A stretch of DNA of 45,729 nucleotides from Chryseosolibacter sp039917935 (lineage in GTDB: Bacteria > Bacteroidota > Bacteroidia > Cytophagales > Cyclobacteriaceae), in NCBI GenBank assembly GCA_039917935.1, contig JBDSIM010000108.1, positions 1 through 45,729 on the forward strand, given 5' to 3'. Shown in pieces: positions 24,572 through 32,319 of the stretch (position 1 is its first letter; each line of letters begins with the position of its first letter). Made by a program: the position numbers and the translations under genes. The notes under the pieces were generated by a model that ran no database searches, was not told the origin of the DNA, and saw only the letters and a program-made list of their open reading frames with translations.

Positions 24572-24712
24572 TTGTAGGCATTTAGCTTGACAATATCGTC
24601 GATTAAACAAAGAAAGTTCGCTGAAAATAGGTCAGTGATGCACAAAAACAATTTGATTTTCGGCAATTTGAAAGAAGTTTCGATAATGGAGGCCGAAATT
24701 GCAAAAAATATA

Positions 24713-24720
24713 TATTTTTG
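24713..24720 (+). promoter_or_regulatory. -7 element at the apaG start (possibly leaderless)
   Basis: TATTTTTG fits TAnnTTTG and ends six bases before the apaG ATG at 24726. The expected transcription start is therefore at or within a base or two of the ATG, and the mRNA would be leaderless. There is no TTG at the expected spacing. Confidence 0.45.
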
Positions 24721-24725
24721 ACGAT

Positions 24726-25112
24726 ATGGTAACGGAGATCACCCAGGGGATTAAAGTGACAGTTGAGACAGAATACCAACCGGCCTATTCCAGTCCAACC
24801 CAATACCACTATGTTTTCACGTACAGGATCACCATCGAAAATCAAAGTGAAAATACCATACAACTCATGCGCAGACACTGGAATATCTTTGATGCGGGGT
24901 TTACGATGCGGGAAGTGGAAGGAGAAGGCGTTGTCGGACAACAGCCCGTGTTGGAACCCGGACAGATTCACCAATATGTTTCAGGGTGTAATTTAAAATC
25001 AGGTATCGGAAAGATGTTGGGGACCTATCAGATGGAGCGTGTGGTGGATGGTTCAAAAATGCAGGTAAATATTCCCGAGTTTACCATGATTGCTCCTCTG
25101 CGTCTTAACTAA
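24726..25112 (+). CDS. apaG: ApaG family protein
   Basis: A 128-residue beta-sandwich of the ApaG family. It has VTVETEYQPAYSSP, YTIENQSENTIQLMRRHWNIFDA-like (VFTYRITIENQSENTIQL, then RRHWNIFDAGF), VEGEGVVGQQPVLEPGQ, and MLGTYQMER, all typical. ApaG is linked to CorD/Co2+-Mg2+ and to fibronectin-like F-box folds, with unknown biochemical function. The ATG at 24726 is preferred over an upstream non-ATG start because the latter would lie before the promoter element at 24713-24720. Confidence 0.9.
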   Translation: MVTEITQGIKVTVETEYQPAYSSPTQYHYVFTYRITIENQSENTIQLMRRHWNIFDAGFTMREVEGEGVVGQQPVLEPGQIHQYVSGCNLKSGIGKMLGTYQMERVVDGSKMQVNIPEFTMIAPLRLN

Positions 25113-25249
25113 CATTCCCATTTAATTGTTTTATCGTTTATTAAGTTGACAGATCACGATCCTGTAATTTATCATTGCAAAATGGTCAATATCGTACAAT
25201 AATCAATTGTCAACCTGAGGTATAATATTTCCGACGCAACGCTAGATCA

Positions 25250-26029
25250 GTGGCCCATACATTTTTCAGGATTAAATCCTACATAACCTACTGGCTAGAC
25301 GCAGTAGACGAGCATTCACTTCACTCGCCGTTCTATTTCGATTTTTATACACGCATTATAAAAACCCGTGCTGACGCGCGATCGTTTAGTCATATAGAAA
25401 ATTTAAGGAAGCAGCTTCTTCATGATGATCGCACCATATCAGTCGAGGATCTGGGGTCCAATCGAAAAGTAAAGACTTTCCGTAAAATATCCTTTATCGC
25501 CCGCACCAGTTTGAGTACACCGGAGTTTTCAAAACTGTTTAATCGAATGGCGAACCATTTTAAGGCTAACACGATCGTTGAATTAGGAACGTCTTTCGGA
25601 ATAAACGCACTATACCTTGCTGAAAAAAGAGATGCCTCGGTAATCACCTTCGAAGGTTCTCCAGCCATAGCCAGTATCGCAGAATTAACTTTTGAATTTG
25701 CCTCAAAAAAGAATGTGAAGCTGATTTCCGGAAACATAGATATCACTCTTCCTGCCTATCTTCATCACATTAGAAAGATCGACCTGGCTTTTATGGATGC
25801 GAACCACCGCTATGAACCTACAATCCGCTATTTTGATTGTCTCCTAAAAAAATTCGCAGACAAAAGCATTCTGATTATAGATGACATTCATTACTCACCA
25901 GAAATGGAGAAAGCGTGGAAAATGATTAAGACCCATCGCCTGGTATATGGTTCAGTAGACCTTTTCCGCTGTGGAATTGTTTTTTTTGATCCATCATTGA
26001 ACAAACAACACGTTATCTTACAGCTTTAA
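25250..26029 (+). CDS. Class I SAM-dependent methyltransferase
   Basis: A 259-residue protein with motif I TIVELGTSFGINALYLAE around residues 108-124 and the LAFMDANHRYEPTIRYFD region near 180, resembling the Methyltransf_24 family (O-methyltransferase-like). The substrate is not evident. Its start is a GTG at 25250; there is no ATG until residue 100, so this or an unusual start is needed. The N-terminus (SYITYWLDAVDEHSLHSPFYFDFYT) is shared by Bacteroidota proteins of this kind. It is upstream of the coiled-coil membrane protein. Confidence 0.8.
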   Translation: MAHTFFRIKSYITYWLDAVDEHSLHSPFYFDFYTRIIKTRADARSFSHIENLRKQLLHDDRTISVEDLGSNRKVKTFRKISFIARTSLSTPEFSKLFNRMANHFKANTIVELGTSFGINALYLAEKRDASVITFEGSPAIASIAELTFEFASKKNVKLISGNIDITLPAYLHHIRKIDLAFMDANHRYEPTIRYFDCLLKKFADKSILIIDDIHYSPEMEKAWKMIKTHRLVYGSVDLFRCGIVFFDPSLNKQHVILQL

Positions 26030-26032
26030 AGG

Positions 26033-26063
26033 TTGAAAAAAAGAAATTAAAGACTTATTTTTG
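26033..26063 (+). promoter_or_regulatory. Promoter of the coiled-coil membrane protein gene
   Basis: TTG at 26033-26035 and TATTTTTG at 26056-26063 with a spacer of 20 bp match the Bacteroidota consensus fully. The ATG is at 26111, giving a leader of about 40 nt. Confidence 0.75.
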
Positions 26064-26110
26064 CCGGCATTATAATTTACAACACCGCCTGTTCGATTTC
26101 CTATTCTGAT

Positions 26111-27043
26111 ATGACTGATCAAACTGAAAACCTTCCCGCGCCGGAACCTTCCCAAAAAAGAAATAATCGCATTCCGATTATTATCGCTTTGATGGCCATT
26201 GTTATCATCATCCAGGGGATAAAAATTTATCTTGATACCAAGGAAAAGCAGGAAGTTAAAACACAACTGATCACAACCGAACAGGAGCTGGCCACTACCA
26301 TGCAACGGTTAATGGAGATCCGTACGGAACTCGACGATAAGATAGCTCAGGTGGAAAAACTGGGCGGAGACGCCACGGATCTGTTGCAGGCGAAAGGTGA
26401 AATTGAAAACGAATTGAGGCGAAACAAAAGGGCAACGGGAAAAGAAATAAAAGCGCTCAAAGACAGGGTGGAAGGTTACGAACTGCTATTAAAAAATAAA
26501 GATGAAGAAATTGTAAAACTTCAATCAGTAAACAAAGAGTTGCTAACGGAGAACCGTTCTCTAAAAACACAGAAAAATCAGTTGGGTGACTCCATTAACA
26601 AGCTGAGTCAGACGAAACAAGAGCTCGCTACCAAAGTGGCTATTGCTTCACAACTAAAAGCCGAAAATATTAAAATCGTCGCCCTGAACAGCCGCGGGAA
26701 GGAACGTGACTCTCCCTTTAAGAGCCGCCAGGTGGGGAAAATAAAAATTGATTTTAACCTTGCCGAAAACAGCGTTGCCCCGATAGAAGGAAAGAAAATA
26801 CTGGTGAGAATCATTGATGAAAATCAACAGGTGTTGTTTGATGTTGCCCGGGGTTCGGGAACCTTCATCTTTAACGGCAAAGAAGAGTTTTACACGGCAT
26901 CTCAGGAAATTCTTTTTGATAACACGCAGCAAAGGCTATCTTTTATCTATGACAAAGGTTCTGACTATGTGTCCGGAACCTACACTACTGAAATCTACAC
27001 CGATGATTACCTGATCGGGCAGGGTCAATTTGTTGTGAAATAA
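26111..27043 (+). CDS. Membrane-anchored coiled-coil protein
   Basis: A 310-residue protein with a short acidic/proline-rich cytosolic N-terminus, one membrane helix at about 21-37 (IPIIIALMAIVIIIQG), a coiled coil over residues about 45-195 with heptads of Leu/Ile and Glu/Lys, and a C-terminal beta-rich domain (GKIKIDFNLAENSVAPIEGKKILVRIID..., residues 207-310). The layout resembles envelope scaffolding proteins; I do not recognise a named family. It has its own full promoter and ends 10 bp before the converging LamG-like gene. Confidence 0.8.
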   Translation: MTDQTENLPAPEPSQKRNNRIPIIIALMAIVIIIQGIKIYLDTKEKQEVKTQLITTEQELATTMQRLMEIRTELDDKIAQVEKLGGDATDLLQAKGEIENELRRNKRATGKEIKALKDRVEGYELLLKNKDEEIVKLQSVNKELLTENRSLKTQKNQLGDSINKLSQTKQELATKVAIASQLKAENIKIVALNSRGKERDSPFKSRQVGKIKIDFNLAENSVAPIEGKKILVRIIDENQQVLFDVARGSGTFIFNGKEEFYTASQEILFDNTQQRLSFIYDKGSDYVSGTYTTEIYTDDYLIGQGQFVVK

Positions 27044-27053
27044 TTCCCTTATC

Positions 27054-27749
27054 TCATTTATAAAACGCTAGCTCTTTTTTCTGCGAATCCGCCGCCCAGA
27101 TCCTGATATTATCAATCTTACCGGAATCATCGAACGAACCAAAGCCGATAAAGCCCTCGCCGAACGTTTTATCCGTTGCTTCCTCAATCAGTTTGCCGTC
27201 GAAATATATTCTGATGGAACCCTCTTCGATATTTCTTTCTACCTGAACCTGATGCCATTTCTCTTCGCCCCAGTTGATGCCTTCGGTAGTAAAGGTACTG
27301 ATCTTGGCTCTTGGGGCCCCGTTTACCAGCATGATCTGATGAGCATTATCATCCATTTTAGTAGCCATGTGGGCATAATAAAAATGAGCGGGATCCTGTA
27401 ATCCAAAAGCTATACACATATCCCGGTGACCGTATTCTTTTCCCGTTTGCAAAAGGTCTGCCTGGAGAACAAAACTACCTACGGAAAGATCGTTGATAAA
27501 TCCTAGAGTATGCGGAGATCTGAAAGGTGGTTGATAATCGGATATACCCGTAAATTCCAACGCTTTTCCTTTTTTGCCTTCTGACAATTTCCATTTGTCA
27601 GTTTGGGAAAAAGTAAAATCCTTAAGCGCTCCTTCGTTGTCAAACGATTGTTCATAAACCACTTTGTAACCCTTTGGTATTTTCTGACTTTCCGCTTTTG
27701 AAAAAATGAAAAGGAGAAGAAATACAATCAGTACGGGTGAAGTTTTCAT
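27054..27749 (-). CDS. Secreted LamG-like (concanavalin fold) protein
   Basis: A 231-residue protein with a signal peptide (MKTSPVLIVFLLLFIFSKAES) and a single jelly-roll domain containing FVLQADLLQTGKEYGHRDMCIAFGLQDPAHFYYAH and IRIYFDGKLIEEATDKTFGEGFIGFGSFDDSGKIDNIRIW, which is typical of Laminin-G/3-keto-disaccharide hydrolase-like folds. It could bind or cleave a sugar. The ATG at 27747-27749 is chosen for its signal peptide; an ATG at 27767 overlaps the upstream gene by eight bases. It is the last gene of the minus-strand cluster with DUF2231 and the isomerase. Confidence 0.78.
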   Translation of the reverse strand: MKTSPVLIVFLLLFIFSKAESQKIPKGYKVVYEQSFDNEGALKDFTFSQTDKWKLSEGKKGKALEFTGISDYQPPFRSPHTLGFINDLSVGSFVLQADLLQTGKEYGHRDMCIAFGLQDPAHFYYAHMATKMDDNAHQIMLVNGAPRAKISTFTTEGINWGEEKWHQVQVERNIEEGSIRIYFDGKLIEEATDKTFGEGFIGFGSFDDSGKIDNIRIWAADSQKKELAFYK

Positions 27750-27759
27750 AATAATGCAT

Positions 27760-29199
27760 TTAATCATTTTGAGAAATCTTTTTAAAAATTATGGTATCCG
27801 TTGGAAGTTTTTCCATCGTATAATTGCCGGTGTCAAGTTTAATATCCTGACGCTCACCCACTATTTTTTGAATCCCTTCTTTTGTCATTTTTGTTTGATA
27901 TAAAAATAAAGTACTCAATTTTTGGAACTTTAGCAGCACTGAGACAGAACTATCCGTAACGCTGGTCCCTATCAGGTTCAACATCCTGAGTTCCGTTAGA
28001 GGAACAAGCCTGGATAACCCCGCATCCGTAACGGGTGCGTTGTTCAGGTATAATATCCGGATGTTGCTGAGTTTTGAAAGAATGTTTAATTGCGCATCGG
28101 TAATATTCGTGTTGCTTAAATTGACCCAGACAAGCTGATCTTTTATTTCCATTAATCCTTTAAGATGCTCATCGCTGATCATCCGGGAATTGGTAAAGGT
28201 TACCATCAGGTACGGACTATTTTCCGCCATGGGCATTGGATGAAGTCCGGTGCGAATAATTTTAAGTAAAGTTTTTTCACTGGCCGGTTCAATTTTTTCC
28301 ACCGGCATCCATGACTGCTGTGGAGTTTGCTGCAATGATTCAATGATCGCGATTATTTTATCGCTACTTTCATGGGCCGAAATTTGTTTTGAAAAAAGTG
28401 GCTTATCTTCTATCCAGTATTTTATCAATGCAATCTCTGAAGATGAAAGCTGCGGTTTTTCGTTGGGCGGCATGTGATGCTTATCCTCCAGGGGTAGCAT
28501 GAGGCGCTTGTACACATTACTGGAATCAGCGACATCATCACTGATTACTTCGCCATGCTTCCCTCCCCGCACAATAAAATCCTCTTTGTCCAGACGAAGA
28601 TCGCCTTTTTGTTTTCGGGAACTATGGCAGTCATAACACCTGGCTTCAAAAATCGGTTGAATAACATCGCGATACATTACTGCATCGGGAATGCTAACAA
28701 TGGAATCAATCCTGACTTTCGGATCCAATGCAAGAACATTGTCAGAAGAAATGGGAGCGAATAAATAGTCCTCTCCGTGTGTAAGAGACCCACCGAGGTG
28801 GCCGGTAATGGATAATAGAATGATCAGGGGAATAAACAGTGCGATTCTGGCCTGTTTTCTATTTGCAGGATTAATGATCCAGAATTTAAGCCTGGCTCTT
28901 AGAACATAAACAATTAGAGAAAGGACAGCTGTGCCTATACCCGCATTCTGATGGAGGTCAGCAAGGCTTTCTTCATATCCCCCCTCCTGTCGCAGGAAAT
29001 ATCCTGTGATCGCAGCAGCGATGGCAAACACCGTCCCCAATAGTAAAGAAGGTGGAATCGCATTTTTGAGTAATCTGTACCTTTCCCTGGCCGACAAACA
29101 TTCGAAGATGAAGCCCAGCAAGAGCATGCCGATAGGAAGGTGCACCAGCAACGGATGAAAACGTCCGAGAAATTCTGTAATCACCTGAATCGTTTTCAC
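27760..29199 (-). CDS. DUF2231 membrane protein fused to a heme-binding domain and LRRs
   Basis: A 479-residue protein in three parts. Residues 1-145 hold about four membrane segments of DUF2231 type (RFHPLLVHLPIGMLLLGFIFE, then GHLGGSLTHGEDYL at 133-146). Residues about 165-260 are a PSCyt1-like cytochrome c domain with the heme motif C188-Y-D-C191-H192 and later a distal Met (HHMPPNEKP). Residues about 335-445 are leucine-rich repeats (VNLSNTNITDAQL, LYLNNAPVTDAGL, LNLIGTSVTDSSV). It may carry electrons in the membrane for the neighbouring cytochrome and isomerase. It starts with GTG at 29197-29199, overlapping the isomerase stop (GTGA). Confidence 0.84.
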   Translation of the reverse strand: MKTIQVITEFLGRFHPLLVHLPIGMLLLGFIFECLSARERYRLLKNAIPPSLLLGTVFAIAAAITGYFLRQEGGYEESLADLHQNAGIGTAVLSLIVYVLRARLKFWIINPANRKQARIALFIPLIILLSITGHLGGSLTHGEDYLFAPISSDNVLALDPKVRIDSIVSIPDAVMYRDVIQPIFEARCYDCHSSRKQKGDLRLDKEDFIVRGGKHGEVISDDVADSSNVYKRLMLPLEDKHHMPPNEKPQLSSSEIALIKYWIEDKPLFSKQISAHESSDKIIAIIESLQQTPQQSWMPVEKIEPASEKTLLKIIRTGLHPMPMAENSPYLMVTFTNSRMISDEHLKGLMEIKDQLVWVNLSNTNITDAQLNILSKLSNIRILYLNNAPVTDAGLSRLVPLTELRMLNLIGTSVTDSSVSVLLKFQKLSTLFLYQTKMTKEGIQKIVGERQDIKLDTGNYTMEKLPTDTIIFKKISQND

Positions 29200-30113
29200 G
29201 CGTAACGCTTACGAAGTACATTCAACATATACGCATTAATCTCCCATTGATCGGCGAGGGGTTGCCGGGTATAAGGCAGGGCCGGCATGTAATCAACAGG
29301 ACCAAATTCCGTTAAAAAAGTCATCAACCTGCCTTCTTTTTTCTTTCGCGAAACAACGGTGTCCCACCACGCAAAATGGGCCGCGACCGCCTCCTTCCAC
29401 TCCGGTGCGCGGGGATCATTCACTTGCGGGCCTTCAGGATGACCAATGCGCGCATGAATATGGTCGACTCGTTCAAGGGTCTTTGATAACGTCTCCTGTT
29501 GGTCATCCAGCAAGGATTCATGTACGTTACACCAATGTGAAACATCCAATGTTATTCTAAGGTCAGGAAGGTTATCCATGAATTGGCGGGCAACCGGAGC
29601 GGAATATAAGATCCTGGACCGATGTGTTTCATGATAAATAGGCACCCCGCTACTGGCTGAAATTTTTGTTGTTAATGTGATGAATTTTTTATTTTGTTCG
29701 AAGGAAAAATGGTCACGGCCTGAATGGCAGTTAATATAAACAGGCTTCAGGGCAGCCGCAGCCTCAAGGCTGATTTTGAACTGGTCAAAATGCTTTTGAA
29801 AATCGCGGTCGGAGCCTCCCACCAGAAAACCCATCTTTAAATTGTGCTTTTGAAAAACGGCAGAAATTTCTTTTTGATCCTTCTGATCAGAAGGGTACCA
29901 AACTTCCGCTCCATCATAACCCAGATTTTTGATTTTTGTCGCGAACGGCTCCCAGCTATCTGTGTACCCCCAATTGGTAGCAAAAATTAAAACCTTGTAT
30001 CCAGGGTTCTGCTGAGGTTTTGTTAGGGGAGTAGCAAAACTTTCCAAGCCATGAAAAAGGGATTGTGTACCCACCATGGCTGTAATGTTTAAGAAATTTC
30101 TTCGTGACAACAT
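29196..30113 (-). CDS. Tat-exported sugar phosphate isomerase/epimerase-like protein
   Basis: A 305-residue TIM-barrel protein of the AP endonuclease 2/xylose isomerase-like group, with a twin-arginine signal (SRRNFLN, residues 3-9). Landmarks include LGYDGAEVWYPS, INCHSGRDHFSF, YHETHRSRILYS, LDVSHWCNVHES, HARIGHPEGPQVND and LTEFGPVDYMPALP. The His/Asp/Glu positions match the metal site of the fold. It is probably periplasmic and acts on a sugar or polyol. The ATG is at 30111-30113. It overlaps the DUF2231 gene by four bases, implying coupling. Confidence 0.84.
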   Translation of the reverse strand: MLSRRNFLNITAMVGTQSLFHGLESFATPLTKPQQNPGYKVLIFATNWGYTDSWEPFATKIKNLGYDGAEVWYPSDQKDQKEISAVFQKHNLKMGFLVGGSDRDFQKHFDQFKISLEAAAALKPVYINCHSGRDHFSFEQNKKFITLTTKISASSGVPIYHETHRSRILYSAPVARQFMDNLPDLRITLDVSHWCNVHESLLDDQQETLSKTLERVDHIHARIGHPEGPQVNDPRAPEWKEAVAAHFAWWDTVVSRKKKEGRLMTFLTEFGPVDYMPALPYTRQPLADQWEINAYMLNVLRKRYA

Positions 30114-30268
30114 AGGAAAAACGTATAAGTTATAGGAGGAGATTAATAATTAAAATAATTTTCAAATGTTCAGCCTTGACTTTAAACTTTGGACCACTGC
30201 TGTCCGTTAAAATATTGATGTCTTGCGTTCGGTACGTAAACTTTACTCCAGATCAAGGTTCAGTGATC

Positions 30269-30313
30269 GTGTGCCAATTATGTGAAGCCCGATCAAGAAT
30301 TCCTATGGCACAC
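30269..30313. repeat. GTGTGCCA/TGGCACAC inverted repeat
   Basis: Perfect eight-base arms at 30269-30276 and 30306-30313 enclose 29 bases. Three GATC sites lie within about 50 bp of it. It may be an RNA hairpin or a binding site. Confidence 0.45.
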
Positions 30314-30331
30314 ATTTTCACTCTACCTTGG

Positions 30332-30362
30332 ACCCCCGGTTGACCAGGTTGAAACCGGGGGT
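30332..30362. repeat. 10-bp GC-rich hairpin
   Basis: ACCCCCGGTT at 30332-30341 pairs with AACCGGGGGT at 30353-30362, loop of 11. No T-run follows on the minus strand, so a simple terminator for the DUF1501 operon is not certain; on the plus strand it is followed by TACAAAATTTTT. Confidence 0.5.
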
Positions 30363-30406
30363 TACAAAATTTTTCACCGTGATTTCTATGGAAGTTGTCA
30401 TCCGTG

Positions 30407-30530
30407 CTTCAAACTTTAAAGGTACTTTGAACTTCAAACTACTTAAACTGAAACTACTTCAAACTTGAAACACTTTAAACTTCAAAAATCTGGAACTTAG
30501 AACTTTGAACTTTAAACTTCGAACCTGGAA
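30407..30530. repeat. Degenerate heptamer array CTTYRAA
   Basis: About fifteen copies of units such as CTTCAAA, CTTTAAA, CTTTGAA, CTTAGAA and CTTCGAA are run together with short gaps over 124 bp. Each core TTYRAA is itself near-palindromic. It looks like a simple-sequence array that has diverged, lying ten bases from the DUF1501 gene end. Confidence 0.7.
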
Positions 30531-30540
30531 TTTTTTCTTG

Positions 30541-32016
30541 TCACGCAACAATTTCGCTGATTACCTTTCCGGATACATCGGTTAGCCGGAAAGGTCTGCC
30601 TTGAAACTGATAAGTTTGTTTTTCATGATCCAGACATAACTGGTTGAGAATGGTAGCCTGCACGTCGTGTAAGGAGACCTTTCCACTGATGGGATAATAT
30701 CCAATTTCATCCGTCTCACCCCAGGACATTCCCTTCTTTATCCCGCCACCTGCCATCCACATCGTGAAAGCTTCCACATGATGGTCACGACCGAAGAAAG
30801 GATTAATTTTATTTTGCCGGTTTTCCTGCATCGGCGTACGGCCAAATTCGCCTCCCCAAACCACGAGCGTTTCTTCCAGCAATCCACGTTGTTTCAAATC
30901 AAGCAGTAAGGCAGACATCGGGCGATCAACCTCGCGGCATTTATTCCTGAAGCCAAAATCGAGTGCAGTAAATTCATCTGATCCATGGCTATCCCACCCC
31001 CAATCAAAAAGCTGCACAAACCGAACACCCTGTTCAACCAGTTTTCGGGCCAGCAAACAATTATTGGCGAAAGACGCCTGACCAGGGGTAGTTCCATATA
31101 AATCATGAATGTACTCGGGTTCATTATTTATATTCATTACTTCCGGAACGGACATCTGCATCCTGAAAGCCATTTCATACTGGGCCATTCTGGTCAAGGT
31201 CTCCGGATCATTCAGTTCATTGTAATGGTGCTGATTCACCGCGTTAATAGCCTCAATACTCTTCTTTTTTAAGTCGCGGCTCATACCCTCCGGGTCTGAC
31301 AAAAACAGCACCGGTTCACCCTCTGATCTGCACTGCACGCCCTGGTAAACCGACGGAAGAAATCCGCTTCCCCAGACACTTTTTCCTGCATCCGGGGTTT
31401 TACCGCCAGAAGTAAGCACAACGAAACCTGGAAGATTGTTATTTTCTGTGCCTAGCCCATACGTTATCCACGACCCCATACTCGGTCTTCCTAAACGCGG
31501 ACCACCCGTATGAACAAAAAGTTGCGCCGGCGCGTGGTTGAATTGATCGGTATAGACACCCTTCAAAAAAGAAACCTCATCTGAGACACTGGCAAAATGC
31601 GGCAGGTGTTCCGACACATAAGATCCTGCCTGCCCGTGACGCTGGAAATTCGCCTGCGGACCTAACATTCTTGGTGTACCACGGATGAAAGCAAAACGTT
31701 TCCCCTCCAGCAACGACGGCGGGCAAGGCTGGTTATGAAGTCTTTGAAGTTCTGGCTTATAATCAAAAAGTTCCAGCTGAGAAGGTGCCCCAGCCATATG
31801 TAAATAAATGACACGCTTTGCTTTTCCGGGGAAGTGCGGAGGCTTTGGCGCCATCGGATCTTTTACAAGATTGATGTTGCCCGTCGTGGTACCGGTTTGA
31901 CAACTTCCTAACATGACACCGAAGGCGGCAGCTCCTAATCCTGCAGCACTCTCCCGTAAAAAATGCCTCCTTGAAACATTCCGGAAATTTTCAAATACAT
32001 CTTCGCCTTTTCTCAT
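30541..32016 (-). CDS. DUF1501 family Tat lipoprotein
   Basis: A 491-residue protein of the sulfatase-like DUF1501 family that always stands beside DUF1549/DUF1553 cytochromes. A Tat signal (VSRRHFLRE, residues 14-22) leads to a lipobox LGSC with Cys39, so it is likely a lipoprotein. Conserved signatures include MAGAPSQLELFDYKP, HAPAQLFVHTGG, GWDSHG near 340, VVWGGEFGRTPM and GRDHH. The fold resembles alkaline phosphatase/sulfatase enzymes. The substrate is unknown. It starts with ATG at 32014-32016, follows the zinc-ribbon gene by 38 bp, and closes the upstream operon. Confidence 0.9.
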   Translation of the reverse strand: MRKGEDVFENFRNVSRRHFLRESAAGLGAAAFGVMLGSCQTGTTTGNINLVKDPMAPKPPHFPGKAKRVIYLHMAGAPSQLELFDYKPELQRLHNQPCPPSLLEGKRFAFIRGTPRMLGPQANFQRHGQAGSYVSEHLPHFASVSDEVSFLKGVYTDQFNHAPAQLFVHTGGPRLGRPSMGSWITYGLGTENNNLPGFVVLTSGGKTPDAGKSVWGSGFLPSVYQGVQCRSEGEPVLFLSDPEGMSRDLKKKSIEAINAVNQHHYNELNDPETLTRMAQYEMAFRMQMSVPEVMNINNEPEYIHDLYGTTPGQASFANNCLLARKLVEQGVRFVQLFDWGWDSHGSDEFTALDFGFRNKCREVDRPMSALLLDLKQRGLLEETLVVWGGEFGRTPMQENRQNKINPFFGRDHHVEAFTMWMAGGGIKKGMSWGETDEIGYYPISGKVSLHDVQATILNQLCLDHEKQTYQFQGRPFRLTDVSGKVISEIVA

Positions 32017-32054
32017 GCTTAAAATCCTAAAACATAAAGTTTAATATGGACACT

Positions 32055-32318
32055 TTACTTTTTCCAACGCTCAAGCTTCGGGATATTCTTCGTAAAAAAC
32101 CCGGCGATGAATCCAGGAAAACCAAATTCCTTCAGCTTGCCTTTTACCAGCGCCTGCATTTGCATAACGGTCATATCAGAAGCTGTAAAATGACCATTAA
32201 CAAAACAATTTGAGCTATACTGAATACTCCGGGATCCATCGGTATTGGTTCCCCCTCCCTTTTCATCCCGTTTTAAAGGCATTCCGTACGACTGACAATT
32301 TTTGTAAGGCTTTTCCAT
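32055..32318 (-). CDS. Degenerate putative zinc-ribbon protein
   Basis: An 87-residue protein. Its first half matches the putative zinc-ribbon family (normally CQSCGMPL..DEKGGGTN.DGS..YCS.CY..G.F): CQSYGMPLKRDEKGGGTN is at residues 8-25 and YSSNCFVNGHF at 34-44. Two of the four expected Cys are replaced: Tyr11 (TAC where TGC is expected) and Ser35 (AGC where TGC is expected). The remaining Cys8 and Cys38 cannot form a normal zinc site alone. The gene begins one base after the stop of the large cytochrome gene and is followed by DUF1501, so it is likely translated with them. Confidence 0.78.
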   Translation of the reverse strand: MEKPYKNCQSYGMPLKRDEKGGGTNTDGSRSIQYSSNCFVNGHFTASDMTVMQMQALVKGKLKEFGFPGFIAGFFTKNIPKLERWKK

Positions 32319-32319
32319 A

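Larger units (their letters stand above)
30114..30540. other. Intergenic region with inverted repeats and a heptad array
   Basis: The 427-bp gap separates two minus-strand operons. It contains an eight-base inverted repeat (30269-30276 with 30306-30313), a ten-base GC hairpin (30332-30341 with 30353-30362), and a degenerate heptamer array (30407-30530). No gene is recognisable. An anti-SD-like CTCCTCC is present near 30140 on the minus strand. Confidence 0.6.

Noticed and set aside
30407..30530. CRISPR array
   Set aside because: Units are only seven bases long and vary, with no unique spacers of constant size.
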